The notes beneath the pieces were generated by a model that ran no database searches, was not told the DNA's origin, and worked only from the letters and a program-made list of their open reading frames with translations. Positions 35,101 through 43,887 of a stretch of DNA of 64,000 nt are shown piece after piece. This stretch comes from Bog-756 sp963745955 (GTDB lineage: Bacteria > Actinomycetota > Acidimicrobiia > Acidimicrobiales > RAAP-2): NCBI GenBank assembly GCA_963745955.1, contig CAVUZI010000011.1:434001-498000 (forward strand), in the 5' to 3' direction. The position numbers and the translations under genes are program-made. Within the stretch, counting starts at the first letter, position 1; each line of letters opens with the position of its first letter.

Positions 35101-36330
35101 GACCGGCCGACCGCGGCGACCGTTGTCGAAGAGGGCGTCGACCGCCTCTTGCAGCATGCGCTTCTCGTTGTTGATGATGATCTCGGGGGCACCCAGGTCG
35201 AGCAGCCGCTTGAGCCGGTTGTTCCGGTTGATGACCCGCCGGTAGAGATCGTTGAGGTCAGAGGTGGCGAACCGTCCGCCATCGAGCTGGACCATCGGCC
35301 GCAGGTCGGGCGGGATCACCGGGACCGAGTCGAGGATCATGGCCCGCGGGTCGTTGGCCCGGCGCCCGTTCTCGTCGCGCCGGTTGAAGGCGGTGACGAT
35401 CTTCAGGCGCTTGATGACCTTCTGGCGGCGCTGGGCCGAGAGGGGCTTGCGCCCGTCGGCCGCGTCGATCATCTCGCGCAGCTTGACCTCCTCGACATCG
35501 AGGTCGATACGGTCGATCAGCCGGGAGATGGTCTCGGCGCCCATCCCGCCCTCGAAGTAGTCCTCGTAGCGGATCCGCAGCTCGCGCCAGAGCATCTCGT
35601 CCTCGAGGATCTTCCGGGAATGGAGGCTCTTGAACTCGTCGAACGCCCGCTGGGCCAGCTCGATCTCGCTCTGGTACCGCTCGCGGACACCAGCGATCTC
35701 CTTCTCGACGTTCCGCTGGCGGGCCTTGACCTCGGTGTCCTTGGCTCCGGACTTCTCGAGCTCGGCCAGCTCGCCCTCGAGCGCCTTGAAGCGACGGTCG
35801 ATCTCGACGTCCCGCTTCTTCTCGATGTCGGCGATCTCCACGAGGAGCTCGGCCTCGAGGTCGGGCAGATCCTCGTGGCGCTTGGCCTCGTCCACCCAGG
35901 TGACCAGGTTGGCGGCGAAGTAGATGACCTTCTCGAGCTGCTTGGCCTTCAGCTCCTCGCGGGCCTCGGTGCCCATGAGGAGGTACGCCAACCAGCTCCG
36001 GGTGCCCCGGAGGTACCAGATGTGCACGACCGGTGCCGCCAGCTCGATGTGGCCCATGCGCTCGCGCCGGACCTTCGACCGGGTGACCTCGACCCCGCAG
36101 CGCTCGCAGATGATGCCCCGGAACCGGACCCGCTTGTACTTCCCGCAGTAGCACTCCCAGTCCTTGGTGGGACCGAAGATCTTCTCGCAGAAGAGCCCGT
36201 CCTTTTCCGGGCGGAGCGTGCGGTAGTTGATGGTCTCGGGCTTCTTCACCTCGCCGTTGGACCACCCCCTGATCGAGTCGGCGGTCGCCAGTCCGATCCT
36301 CAACTGGTCGAAGTCATTGACATCTAGCAT
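32188..36330 (-). CDS. rpoC: DNA-directed RNA polymerase subunit beta'
   Basis: 1380 residues. The N-terminal zinc site is C60, C62, C75, C78 ([19 protein letters not shown]). The active-site motif [13 protein letters not shown] is near residue 551. [19 protein letters not shown] (bridge helix region) and [22 protein letters not shown] follow; [13 protein letters not shown] forms the second zinc site. The last 80 residues are not conserved. Reading one frame over near 32300 would end the protein at 32247 with NSGGIGGPAVSDGPLEAGA, a more normal composition, so a late indel is possible. The ATG overlaps the rpoB stop. Confidence 0.98.
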   Translation of the reverse strand: [1380 protein letters not shown]

Positions 36331-39300
36331 CAGAAGCCCCTTTCCGCGGCGCGGCGTGCGTCTTCCTCGTCCGACCCGCGTTCGGGCCGGCTGATGTCGA
36401 TACCGAGCTCCTCGGCCGTGCGGAACACGTCCTCGTCAAGCTCTCGCATCTCGATCTCTTCTCCACTCGGTGCCAGGACTTCGACGTCGAGGCACAGCGA
36501 CTGCATCTCTTTGATGAGCACCTTGAAGCTTTCGGGTATCCCCGGTTCGGGGATGTTCTCGCCCTTCACGATGGCCTCGTAGACCTTCACCCGACCGAGG
36601 ACGTCGTCCGACTTGATGGTCAGGAGCTCCTGGAGCGCATAGGCGGCGCCGAAGGCCTCGAGGGCCCACACCTCCATCTCCCCGAAGCGCTGTCCACCGA
36701 ACTGGGCCTTCCCACCCAGAGGCTGCTGGGTGATCATGGAGTACGGACCGGTCGACCGGGCGTGGATCTTGTCGTCCACCAGGTGGTGGAGTTTGAGGAT
36801 GTACACGTAGCCGACCGAGATCGGGTTGTCGTACTTCTCCCCGGTGCGGCCGTTGTAGAGCGTCGACTTCCCGTCGTCGGTCACCTGCACGTCGCCATCG
36901 ACCCCGTCAGGGTTGAGGCGGCGGAAGATCTGCTGGATCGTCGGGTGGCGGCCGGCGTCGGCCTCCTCGTCCCAGTGGGCGCCGTCGAAGACGGGCGTGG
37001 ACACCCACACCGCAGGGTTGGTGCGCGGACGGGTCTTCGTCTCCGTGCCTCGCAGCGGCGGTCGGGCGACCTCACCGGCACCCTCCCAACCCCAACGGGC
37101 GGCGTAGCCGAGATGGGACTCGAGCACCTGGCCCACGTTCATCCGGCTGGGCACCCCCAACGGGTTGAGGATGATGTCGACCGGGGTGCCGTCCGCCTGG
37201 AACGGCATGTCCTCGATGGGGAGGATCTTCGAGATGACCCCCTTGTTCCCGTGGCGCCCGGCCAGCTTGTCGCCCTCGGAGATCTTGCGCTTCTGGGCCA
37301 CGTAGACACGGACCAGCTGCTCCACCCCGGGCGGCAGCTCGTGGGCATCGTCGCGGGAGAACACCCGCACGTCGATGACCGTTCCCTGCTCCCCGTGGGG
37401 AACCTTCAACGAGGTGTCACGGACCTCACGGGCCTTCTCGCCGAAGATGGCCCGCAGCAGCCTCTCCTCCGGGGTCTGCTCGGTCTCGCCCTTGGGGGTG
37501 ACCTTGCCGACCAGGACGTCGCCCGGGCCCACCTCGGCCCCGATGCGGATGATGCCACGCTCGTCGAGATCGGCCAGGATCTCCTCGGACAGGTTGGGGA
37601 TGTCCCGGGTGATCTCCTCGGCCCCCAACTTGGTGTCGCGGGCGTCCACCTCGTGCTCCTCGATGTGGATCGACGTGAGCACGTCGTCCTTCACCAGGCG
37701 CTCGGACAGGATGATGGCGTCCTCGTAGTTGTATCCCTCCCACGGCATGAAGGCGACCAGGAGGTTCTTGCCCAGGGCGAGCTCGCCGTTGTGGGTGGCC
37801 GGACCGTCGGCCAGCACGTCACCGGCCGAGACCTTCTGCCCCTCCTCGACGATCACCTTCTGGTTGATGGCGGTGTTCTGGTTGGAGCGGCGGAACTTGG
37901 CCAGTCGGTAGACCTTCTTGGCCAGCACGTTGCCGTTCCGGTCCTTGGTGCCCGCTCTGTACTCGACGGTGATCTGGTCGCCGGAGACGTCGACCACGGT
38001 TCCTTCACCTTCGGCCAGGACCACGTCGCCCGCGTCGCGGGCGGCCCGGGCCTCGACCCCGGTGCCGATGTAGGGGGCCTCGGGGACCACCAGCGGAACG
38101 GCCTGCTTCTGCATGTTGGCGCCCATCAGGGCCCGGTTGGCGTCGTCGTGCTCGACGAAGGGGATGAGCGCGGTGGACACCGACACGATCTGCTTCGGGG
38201 ACACGTCCATCAGGTCGACCTCGGCCGGAGGGACGAAGTCGATCTCCGAGGTGGTGCCGTACGACGTCGTCGTGGCCCCCACCCGCACACCGGTCCCCTG
38301 CGGCCCGCGTCGGACGAGCACCTTCTCCTCGGTGAACCGGCCGCCGTCGTCCAGCGCCGCCGAGGCCTGGGCGATGACGTGCTCCTCCTCCTCGTCGGCG
38401 GCCAGGTAGGTGATCTCCTTGGTCACCTGGCCGTTGACCACCTTGCGGTAGGGGGTCTCGATGAACCCGTACTCGTTGACCCGGGCGTACGTCGCCAGCG
38501 ACCCGATGAGGCCGATGTTCGGGCCCTCGGGGGTCTCGATCGGGCACATGCGGCCGTAGTGGGAGGTGTGCACGTCACGGACCTCGAAGCCGGCACGCTC
38601 ACGGGACAGGCCGCCCGGCCCGAGGGCCGACAGCCGGCGCTTGTGGGCCAGCCCGGACAGCGGGTTGTTCTGGTCCATGAACTGGCTCAGCTGGCTGGTC
38701 CCGAAGAACTCCTTGACCGCGGCCACCACCGGCCGGATGTTGATCAGGGTCTGCGGGGTGATGGCCTCGACGTCCTGGGTGGTCATGCGCTCGCGGACCA
38801 CCCGCTCCATGCGGGACAGACCGACACGGACCTGATTCTGGATGAGCTCGCCCACCGAGCGGATCCGGCGGTTGGCGAAGTGGTCCTGATCGTCGATCCG
38901 GTACGTCGACTCGCCGTCGGCCATGTGCTTGGCCAGGTGGAGCATGTAGGTGGCCGAGGCCAGGATCTCCGACGGGCTCAGCACGCCCTGGGTCGGCGAC
39001 GGGCGCTCGAGGTCGATCTTGAAGATGTCCGCGATCCGCTCGATCTCAGGTCCGAGCTTGCGGTTGAGCTTGTACCGGCCCACCCGGGTCAGGTCATAGC
39101 GCTTGGGGTTGAAGAAGGCGTTCTCGAAGTACTGGCGGGCCGCCTCCACCGACAGGGGTTCCCCGGGACGTGCCCGCTTGTAGATCTCGAGCAGGGCCTC
39201 CTCGCGTGAAGGAGCCAGATTCTGCTCCTTCTCCCACTGCCCCTCGAGGAAGTCGAAGTGGCGGACGAAGCGCTCCAGGAAGGCCTGGTCCTCGTAGCCG

Positions 39301-39905
39301 AGGGCGCGAAGGAGGACGAACAGCGAGAGCCGGCGCTTGCGGGCCACGCGGCAGCCGGCGGTCACGTCCTTGGACGGCTTGGCTTCGACGTCGAATTCGA
39401 TCCACTCCCCGCGGTAGGGATGGATGGTGCCGGTGAACACGGTCTTGGCGTCACGTCCGGGCTGGAAGATGACCCCCGGCGAACGGACCAGCTGGCTCAC
39501 CACGACACGCTCGGTGCCGTTGACGATGAAGGTGCCCTTGTCGGTCATCACCGGGAAGTCCCCCATGAAGACCGTCTGCTCCTTGATCTCGCCCGTGCCC
39601 GCGTTCATGAACCGGGCCCGCACGAAGACGGGCGCGGCGTAGGTCATGTCCTTCTCCTTGCACTCCTCCACCGAGAACTTCGGTGGAGGGCGCAGGTCGG
39701 GGTCGGTCGGATCGAACTCCAGCTCGAGGCTCAGCTGGCCGGTGAAATCCTCGATCGGGCTGATGTCGTTGAACGTCTCGGCCAGACCCCGGTCCAGAAA
39801 CCACTGGAAGGAGTCACGCTGGATGGCGACGAGGTCCGGCAAGGGCAGGGCCTCATCGATGTTGGCAAATGAAAAACGTTCCGGGCTGTTGGACCGTGTA
39901 GGCAA
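36330..39905 (-). CDS. rpoB: DNA-directed RNA polymerase subunit beta
   Basis: 1191 residues, intact. The rifampicin region QLSQFMDQNNPLSGLAHKRRLSALG (about 402-427; broken here only by naming) has the sensitive-type Asp, His and Ser. RHGNKGVISKILPIEDMPF and YSMITQQPLGGKAQFGGQRFGEMEVWALEA are the conserved C-terminal blocks. The start is a TTG at 39905 (MPTRSNSPERFSFAN); GGAGGAG lies about seven bases before it and no better codon is nearby. It has its own promoter 220 bases upstream, after rplL. Confidence 0.97.
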   Translation of the reverse strand: MPTRSNSPERFSFANIDEALPLPDLVAIQRDSFQWFLDRGLAETFNDISPIEDFTGQLSLELEFDPTDPDLRPPPKFSVEECKEKDMTYAAPVFVRARFMNAGTGEIKEQTVFMGDFPVMTDKGTFIVNGTERVVVSQLVRSPGVIFQPGRDAKTVFTGTIHPYRGEWIEFDVEAKPSKDVTAGCRVARKRRLSLFVLLRALGYEDQAFLERFVRHFDFLEGQWEKEQNLAPSREEALLEIYKRARPGEPLSVEAARQYFENAFFNPKRYDLTRVGRYKLNRKLGPEIERIADIFKIDLERPSPTQGVLSPSEILASATYMLHLAKHMADGESTYRIDDQDHFANRRIRSVGELIQNQVRVGLSRMERVVRERMTTQDVEAITPQTLINIRPVVAAVKEFFGTSQLSQFMDQNNPLSGLAHKRRLSALGPGGLSRERAGFEVRDVHTSHYGRMCPIETPEGPNIGLIGSLATYARVNEYGFIETPYRKVVNGQVTKEITYLAADEEEEHVIAQASAALDDGGRFTEEKVLVRRGPQGTGVRVGATTTSYGTTSEIDFVPPAEVDLMDVSPKQIVSVSTALIPFVEHDDANRALMGANMQKQAVPLVVPEAPYIGTGVEARAARDAGDVVLAEGEGTVVDVSGDQITVEYRAGTKDRNGNVLAKKVYRLAKFRRSNQNTAINQKVIVEEGQKVSAGDVLADGPATHNGELALGKNLLVAFMPWEGYNYEDAIILSERLVKDDVLTSIHIEEHEVDARDTKLGAEEITRDIPNLSEEILADLDERGIIRIGAEVGPGDVLVGKVTPKGETEQTPEERLLRAIFGEKAREVRDTSLKVPHGEQGTVIDVRVFSRDDAHELPPGVEQLVRVYVAQKRKISEGDKLAGRHGNKGVISKILPIEDMPFQADGTPVDIILNPLGVPSRMNVGQVLESHLGYAARWGWEGAGEVARPPLRGTETKTRPRTNPAVWVSTPVFDGAHWDEEADAGRHPTIQQIFRRLNPDGVDGDVQVTDDGKSTLYNGRTGEKYDNPISVGYVYILKLHHLVDDKIHARSTGPYSMITQQPLGGKAQFGGQRFGEMEVWALEAFGAAYALQELLTIKSDDVLGRVKVYEAIVKGENIPEPGIPESFKVLIKEMQSLCLDVEVLAPSGEEIEMRELDEDVFRTAEELGIDISRPERGSDEEDARRAAERGF

Positions 39906-40123
39906 CGGCCTACTCCTCCCAGTTGCATGGTGGATGGGGCGACGACGGGGTACTGCGGTGAGTCAACGTTCGGGGGTGAACTTCTCGGGCACTTCTCGGG
40001 ACATATCGGGGACTTCTGAGGGGTCGACAGCTACCGCCGCAGCGGTCGGAAAGGGTCGCCAGGGCGCGCGTCAATCAGCCAAAACACTGAGGAAGGCAAA
40101 AGGAGCAGGCACGGCAACCAGTT

Positions 40124-40152
40124 ATCCTAACCGGACGCGCACAGGATCACAA
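40124..40152 (-). promoter_or_regulatory. Promoter for rpoB-rpoC
   Basis: Minus strand TTGTGA (40147-40152), a 17-base spacer, then TAGGAT (40124-40129). Confidence 0.62.
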
Positions 40153-40317
40153 GCCCAAGGACGCGAATCCCCGATCCAGGCCTGCACACGGTAGAAGACC
40201 AGCCGTCCGCCGTCAAGGAACACGCCGATTTCCGGGTCCCACGCCGCCACCTTCCCACTCGTCACCGGGGTGCGGACCAGCCGCAATCCGGTCCGGGACT
40301 GCCATGACCGACCGGCT

Positions 40318-40348
40318 CCCTGGTCACCGCGACGCGCGGTGACCAGGG
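40318..40348 (-). terminator. 14-base-pair hairpin after rplL
   Basis: CCCTGGTCACCGCG, a three-base loop, then CGCGGTGACCAGGG: a perfect stem starting 12 bases after the rplL stop. No U tract follows, so it is either a U-less terminator or attenuator, or an RNase III type processing site. Confidence 0.6.
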
Positions 40349-40360
40349 AACGGGGTCGTC

Positions 40361-40756
40361 CTACTTGAGCTCGACGGTGGCTCCGGCCCCTTCGAGCTGG
40401 GCCTTGGCCTTCTCCGCGTCTTCCTTGTTGGCCTTCTCCAGAACCGGCTTGGGAGCCCCGTCGACCAGGTCTTTTGCCTCCTTCAGGCCGAGGCTGGTCA
40501 AGGAGCGCACCTCCTTGATGACCTGGATCTTCTTGTCGCCCGCGGCGGTGAGGATCACGTCGAATTCGGTCTTCTCCTCTTCGCCCCCGCCGGCGTCGGC
40601 CCCTCCAGCCGCCGGGGCGGCGGCGGCCACGGCCACCGGAGCGGCGGCGGTCACGCCGAAGCGCTCCTCGAATTCCTTGAGCAGCTCGCTCAGCTCGAGG
40701 ACGGACAGCTCGGAGATGCCGTCCAGGATCTGGTCCTTGGTCAGGGTGCCTGCCAT
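40361..40756 (-). CDS. rplL: 50S ribosomal protein L7/L12
   Basis: 131 residues. N-terminal dimerisation domain (ISELSVLELSELLKEFEERFGV), an Ala-rich hinge, then the C-terminal domain with EEKTEFDVILTAAGDKKIQVIKEVR and GLKEAKDLVDGAPKPV, which recruits translation factors. AAGGAG precedes the ATG by about eight bases. Confidence 0.98.
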   Translation of the reverse strand: MAGTLTKDQILDGISELSVLELSELLKEFEERFGVTAAAPVAVAAAAPAAGGADAGGGEEEKTEFDVILTAAGDKKIQVIKEVRSLTSLGLKEAKDLVDGAPKPVLEKANKEDAEKAKAQLEGAGATVELK

Positions 40757-40844
40757 TGTCGTAACTCCTTGTTTCCTGGTCTTGGGTTCGGTCGGTTTTC
40801 TCGGTTTGGGTGCTGAACGGGATCCGCGGCGGCGGTCCCGGGTC

Positions 40845-41610
40845 CTACTCGGTGTCCGGGGTCTCGCCGGCTGATGCCTCGGCGGTCGGCGTCTCGGCGG
40901 TCGGGTGCTTCGGCGGCCACTTCGGTGGACGATGCGGCGTCCTCGTCCGCCGGAGCCTCGGTTGCCGGAGCCTCGGTTGCCGGAGCCCCGTCTGCCGGAG
41001 CCCCGTCTGCCGGAGCCATGTCTGCCGGAGCCATGTCTGCCGGAGCTTCGCCTGCCGGGGCCGGGCCCGTCTCGAGTACCTCGCCGGAGGCCTGGCGCTG
41101 GTCGATCAGGGCCGACAGCCCGTAGGCCAGATTGCGGGGAAGTGCCTCGATGAGGCCGGCCAGCTGCTGGATGGGTGCCGCCAGGGCGCCGGCGAACTGG
41201 GCCAGCAGCGTGTCCCGCGACGGGAGGTCGGCCAGCACGCCGATGTCGTTGGCGGACAGCACGCCGGTTCCGACCATGCCGCCCTTGACGATCAGGTTCG
41301 GGTTGCCGCGGGCGAAGTCACGCAGCGTCTTGGCCACCGCACTGACATCCCCGCGCACGAACGCAATGGCCGTGGGGCCGGTCAAAAAGTCGTGCATCGG
41401 GGCCTGCGGGCTGTCGGCGATAGCCAAGCGGACCAGGGTGTTCTTGTAGATCTTGTAGTCCCCGCCGGCGGCGGACAGCCCCTGGCGCAGCTCAGCCAGC
41501 TCGGACACGCTGAGGCCGCGGTACTCGGTCAGCACCGCAGCGTCCGAGGCCTCGAGGCGGTCCCGAACCTCGTTGACGACGGCGACCTTGTCGGCCCTCG
41601 GATTGTCCAT
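40845..41610 (-). CDS. rplJ: 50S ribosomal protein L10 with a repeat-coded tail and one extra base
   Basis: Residues 1-175 are L10: MDNPRADKVAVVNEVRDRL, TEYRGLSVSELAELRQ, YKIYKNTLVRLA and the L12-binding helix region. The tail has seven 5-residue repeats (APADM, APADG, APATE). In the plain frame it then turns basic and runs into rplL. Removing one base in GGG at 40903-40905 restores APTAETPTAEASAGETPDTE and a TAG at 40845, in keeping with the rest. Corrected length is 254 residues. The start ATG 41610 follows a structured leader. Confidence 0.92.
40951..41055. repeat. Seven 15-base tandem repeats in rplJ
   Basis: Units of CGGAGCCTCGGTTGC type. They occur as identical pairs: two of one variant (40951-40980), two of a second (40981-41010), two of a third (41011-41040), then a single one to 41055. 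The pairing suggests recent duplications of 15-base units within an older array. Confidence 0.92.
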
Positions 41611-41790
41611 GGTCCCTCCGCTGAGCATGTGGCTCAGATCCGGGCCGTAGACACCATCGAGCGGTGTCGCGCCGGCACACGGGCTCGGCGCGGAACGCCT
41701 CATCAGGCGGACCCGTCTCGGGTCCCTTCGGCACCGGATGACCGGTGCACCGGAGGTCTACGGCAGTTCAGTGAAGTGTGGAAAGGTGAA
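41611..41790 (-). promoter_or_regulatory. Probable L10 leader upstream of rplJ-rplL
   Basis: The gap upstream of rplJ contains complementary blocks: CTCCGGTGCACCGG, CATCCGGTGCCGAAGG and GGACCCGAGACGGGTCC, the last able to form a stem-loop. This layout resembles the known ribosomal L10 leader, where L10-L12 binding controls rplJL. I assign it by position and general shape only; a covariance search is needed. Confidence 0.5.
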
Positions 41791-41801
41791 ACCCTAGCGC
41801 G

Positions 41802-41839
41802 GATCGGCCGGATGCGACCAGTCGTGCTTCCGGCCGATC
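41802..41839 (-). terminator. Inverted repeat after rplA
   Basis: GATCGGCCGGA and TCCGGCCGATC, 11 base pairs with a 16-base loop, starting nine bases after the rplA stop. No U tract. It may reduce read-through from rplK-rplA or protect the 3' end. Confidence 0.4.
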
Positions 41840-41847
41840 ACCAGGGG

Positions 41848-42570
41848 TCATGCGCTGGTGGCCAGCTCCTCGTCGGTCTTGCGGGCGAGCAGCGGGTCGA
41901 TATGGACGCCCGGACCCATGGTCGAAGACAGGGTCACCGCCCTGACATAGCGGCCCTTTGAGGATGCCGGCTTGGCCCGGTGGATCTCCTCCATGACCGC
42001 ATGCAGGTTCTCGAGGAGCTGGGCCCGGTCGAAGGACACCTTCCCCACCCGGAGGTGGATGTTCCCCACCTTGTCGGTCCGGTACTCGACCCGGCCGCCC
42101 TTGAACTCGGCGACCGCCCGCTCCACGTCGTCGGTCACCGTCCCCGTCTTCGGATTGGGCATCAGGCCGCGGGGCCCGAGCACCCGGCCCAGGGTCCCGA
42201 CCTGGCCCATCAGGTCCGGCGTGGCGATGGCGACGTCGAAATCGAGGAAGCCCTCGTTGGCCACCCGGGCCACGAGGTCGTCGGCCCCGACGACGTCGGC
42301 GCCGGCCGCCCGGGCCTCCGCCGCCTTCTCGCCGGCCGCGAACACCGCCACCCGGGCGGTGCGTCCGGTCCCGGCCGGCAGGGACAGGGTCCCGCGGACG
42401 ATCTGATCCGCCTTGCGGGGATCGACCCCCAGGCGGATGGCGACCTCCACCGTCTCGTCGAACGAGGCCTTGGCGGACGCCTTGACCAGGTCGACCGCCT
42501 CGACGGGCGTATAGAGATGCTGCCGGTCGAACTGGGCGATGCTCGACTTGTACTTCTTTCCCCGTGACAT
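41848..42570 (-). CDS. rplA: 50S ribosomal protein L1
   Basis: 240 residues. SFDETVEVAIRLGVDPRKADQ, GTLSLPAGTGRTARVAVFA, RVLGPRGLMPNPKTGTV and KGRYVRAVTLSSTMGPGV are conserved L1 blocks. L1 forms the stalk at the E site and represses rplK-rplA in many bacteria. GGAG precedes the ATG. Confidence 0.97.
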   Translation of the reverse strand: MSRGKKYKSSIAQFDRQHLYTPVEAVDLVKASAKASFDETVEVAIRLGVDPRKADQIVRGTLSLPAGTGRTARVAVFAAGEKAAEARAAGADVVGADDLVARVANEGFLDFDVAIATPDLMGQVGTLGRVLGPRGLMPNPKTGTVTDDVERAVAEFKGGRVEYRTDKVGNIHLRVGKVSFDRAQLLENLHAVMEEIHRAKPASSKGRYVRAVTLSSTMGPGVHIDPLLARKTDEELATSA

Positions 42571-42608
42571 GTGGTTCTCCGTTTCCTCGACTATCCGCGG
42601 CGGCCGGC

Positions 42609-43040
42609 TCAGCCGGCGACGGCGATGCCCATCGACCGGGCCGTGCCCTCCACCTGGCGCTTGGCTGCCTCGATGTCGGAGGTGTTGAGATCGGGCAGCT
42701 TGATGGCGGCTATCTCCGCCACCTGGGCATCGGTGACCGTGCCCACCTGCTCACGCCCCGATGTCGAGGCGCCCTTCTCCAGGCCGGCGGCCTGGCGAAG
42801 CAGGGCCGGCGTCGGCGGGGTCTTGAGGACGAACGAGAAGGTCCGGTCCTCGTAGATGGAGATCTCGACCGGCACGATCGATCCCCGCTGGTTCTCCGTG
42901 GCCGCGTTGTACTGCTTGCAGAAATCCATCGTCTGGACTCCGTGCGGGCCGAGCGCCGTTCCCACCGGTGGCGCGGGTGTGGCACCCCCGGCCGGGAGCT
43001 GGATCTTCACGACCGCAAGGACGCGCTTCTTCGGTGGCAT
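42609..43040 (-). CDS. rplK: 50S ribosomal protein L11
   Basis: 143 residues: VKIQLPAGGATPAPPVGTALGPHGV, FCKQYNAATE and FVLKTPPTPALLRQAAG. It binds the GTPase-associated centre with L10 and is needed for RelA action. GAAGGAG lies seven bases before the ATG. Confidence 0.98.
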   Translation of the reverse strand: MPPKKRVLAVVKIQLPAGGATPAPPVGTALGPHGVQTMDFCKQYNAATENQRGSIVPVEISIYEDRTFSFVLKTPPTPALLRQAAGLEKGASTSGREQVGTVTDAQVAEIAAIKLPDLNTSDIEAAKRQVEGTARSMGIAVAG

Positions 43041-43071
43041 GGGTACTTCTCCTTCCCTGGTTCCCGCCGGC

Positions 43072-43887
43072 CTACAGCTTGGCGACCTGGCTGAATTCGA
43101 GCTCCACTGGGGTCTCTCGACCGAAAATGTTGACCAGGACCTTGAGCTTCAGCTGGTCCTCGTTTATTTCGGCGATCTGGCCCGAGAAGTCCGCGAACGG
43201 ACCTTCCTTGACCCGAACCGTCTCCCCGACCTCGTGCTCGAGGCGTGGCCGGCTGCGCTTGGAAGGCGCCTCCCCTCCCTCGACCTTCACCTGGAGGATC
43301 CCCTCGACCTCACGCCGGGACAACGGTGTCGGCTTGGTGCCGGGCCCGACGAACCCGGTCACGCCGGGGGTGTTCCGGATGACCGACCAGCTGTCGTCGT
43401 CCAGTTCGCAACGGCACAGGAGATAGCCGGGGAACACCTTCTTCTGCACGACCACCTTCTTGCCGTTCTTGAACTCGACGACGTCCTCCATGGGAATGAC
43501 CACCTCGTAGATGCGGTCCTCCATGTTCATCGACACGGCCCGGCTGTGGAGGTTCGACTTCACCTTGTTCTCATAGCCGGCGTAGGTGTGGACCACGAAC
43601 CACCGTCCGGGCTGGTCGTAGGGGCTGACGACGAACGGCTCCTCGTCCTCGTCGAGGTAGTCGTCCTCGCCGTCGAGGTCGGCATCGATATCGGCGTCGA
43701 TCGGGGCAGCCTCTTCGGCGGTCCCCGTCTCTATCGCCTCGGCTTCGGCGGCATCAGGCGCCGACGACGTCTCCGTGGCCGAAGCCGGGTCGACGTCGGG
43801 TGCCGACGAGGACTCGACGGCCCCTGGGCCCTCGTCGTCGCTCAACGGTGTATTGGTATCGTCATTGGTCACGGTCACGCCGATCAC
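43072..43887 (-). CDS. nusG: Transcription termination/antitermination factor NusG
   Basis: 271 residues. About 90 acidic N-terminal residues (rich in Asp, Glu, Ala, Ser) come before the NGN domain, which starts GRWFVVHTYAGYENKVKSNL and includes FPGYLLCRCELDDDSWSVIRNTPGVTGFVG. The KOW domain is GETVRVKEGPFADFSGQI. It links RNA polymerase to Rho or the ribosome. An acidic N-terminal extension is known in actinobacterial NusG. The GTG at 43887 overlaps the secE stop. Confidence 0.96.
   Translation of the reverse strand: MIGVTVTNDDTNTPLSDDEGPGAVESSSAPDVDPASATETSSAPDAAEAEAIETGTAEEAAPIDADIDADLDGEDDYLDEDEEPFVVSPYDQPGRWFVVHTYAGYENKVKSNLHSRAVSMNMEDRIYEVVIPMEDVVEFKNGKKVVVQKKVFPGYLLCRCELDDDSWSVIRNTPGVTGFVGPGTKPTPLSRREVEGILQVKVEGGEAPSKRSRPRLEHEVGETVRVKEGPFADFSGQIAEINEDQLKLKVLVNIFGRETPVELEFSQVAKL

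Larger units (their letters stand above)
39906..40360 (-). promoter_or_regulatory. rplL-rpoB gap with hairpin and rpoB promoter
   Basis: A 455-base gap without a gene. From upstream to downstream it holds a long perfect hairpin just after the rplL stop (40318-40348), a good promoter (40124-40152) and a leader of about 210 bases to the rpoB TTG. The leader is less GC-rich than the genes around it. The arrangement separates ribosomal protein from polymerase transcription. Confidence 0.6.

Noticed and set aside
36762..39209. An 815-codon open frame on the plus strand opposite rpoB
   Set aside because: It is the antisense shadow of rpoB. High GC at third positions leaves the opposite strand open, and its composition (His, Gly, Asp, Val rich) matches no protein.
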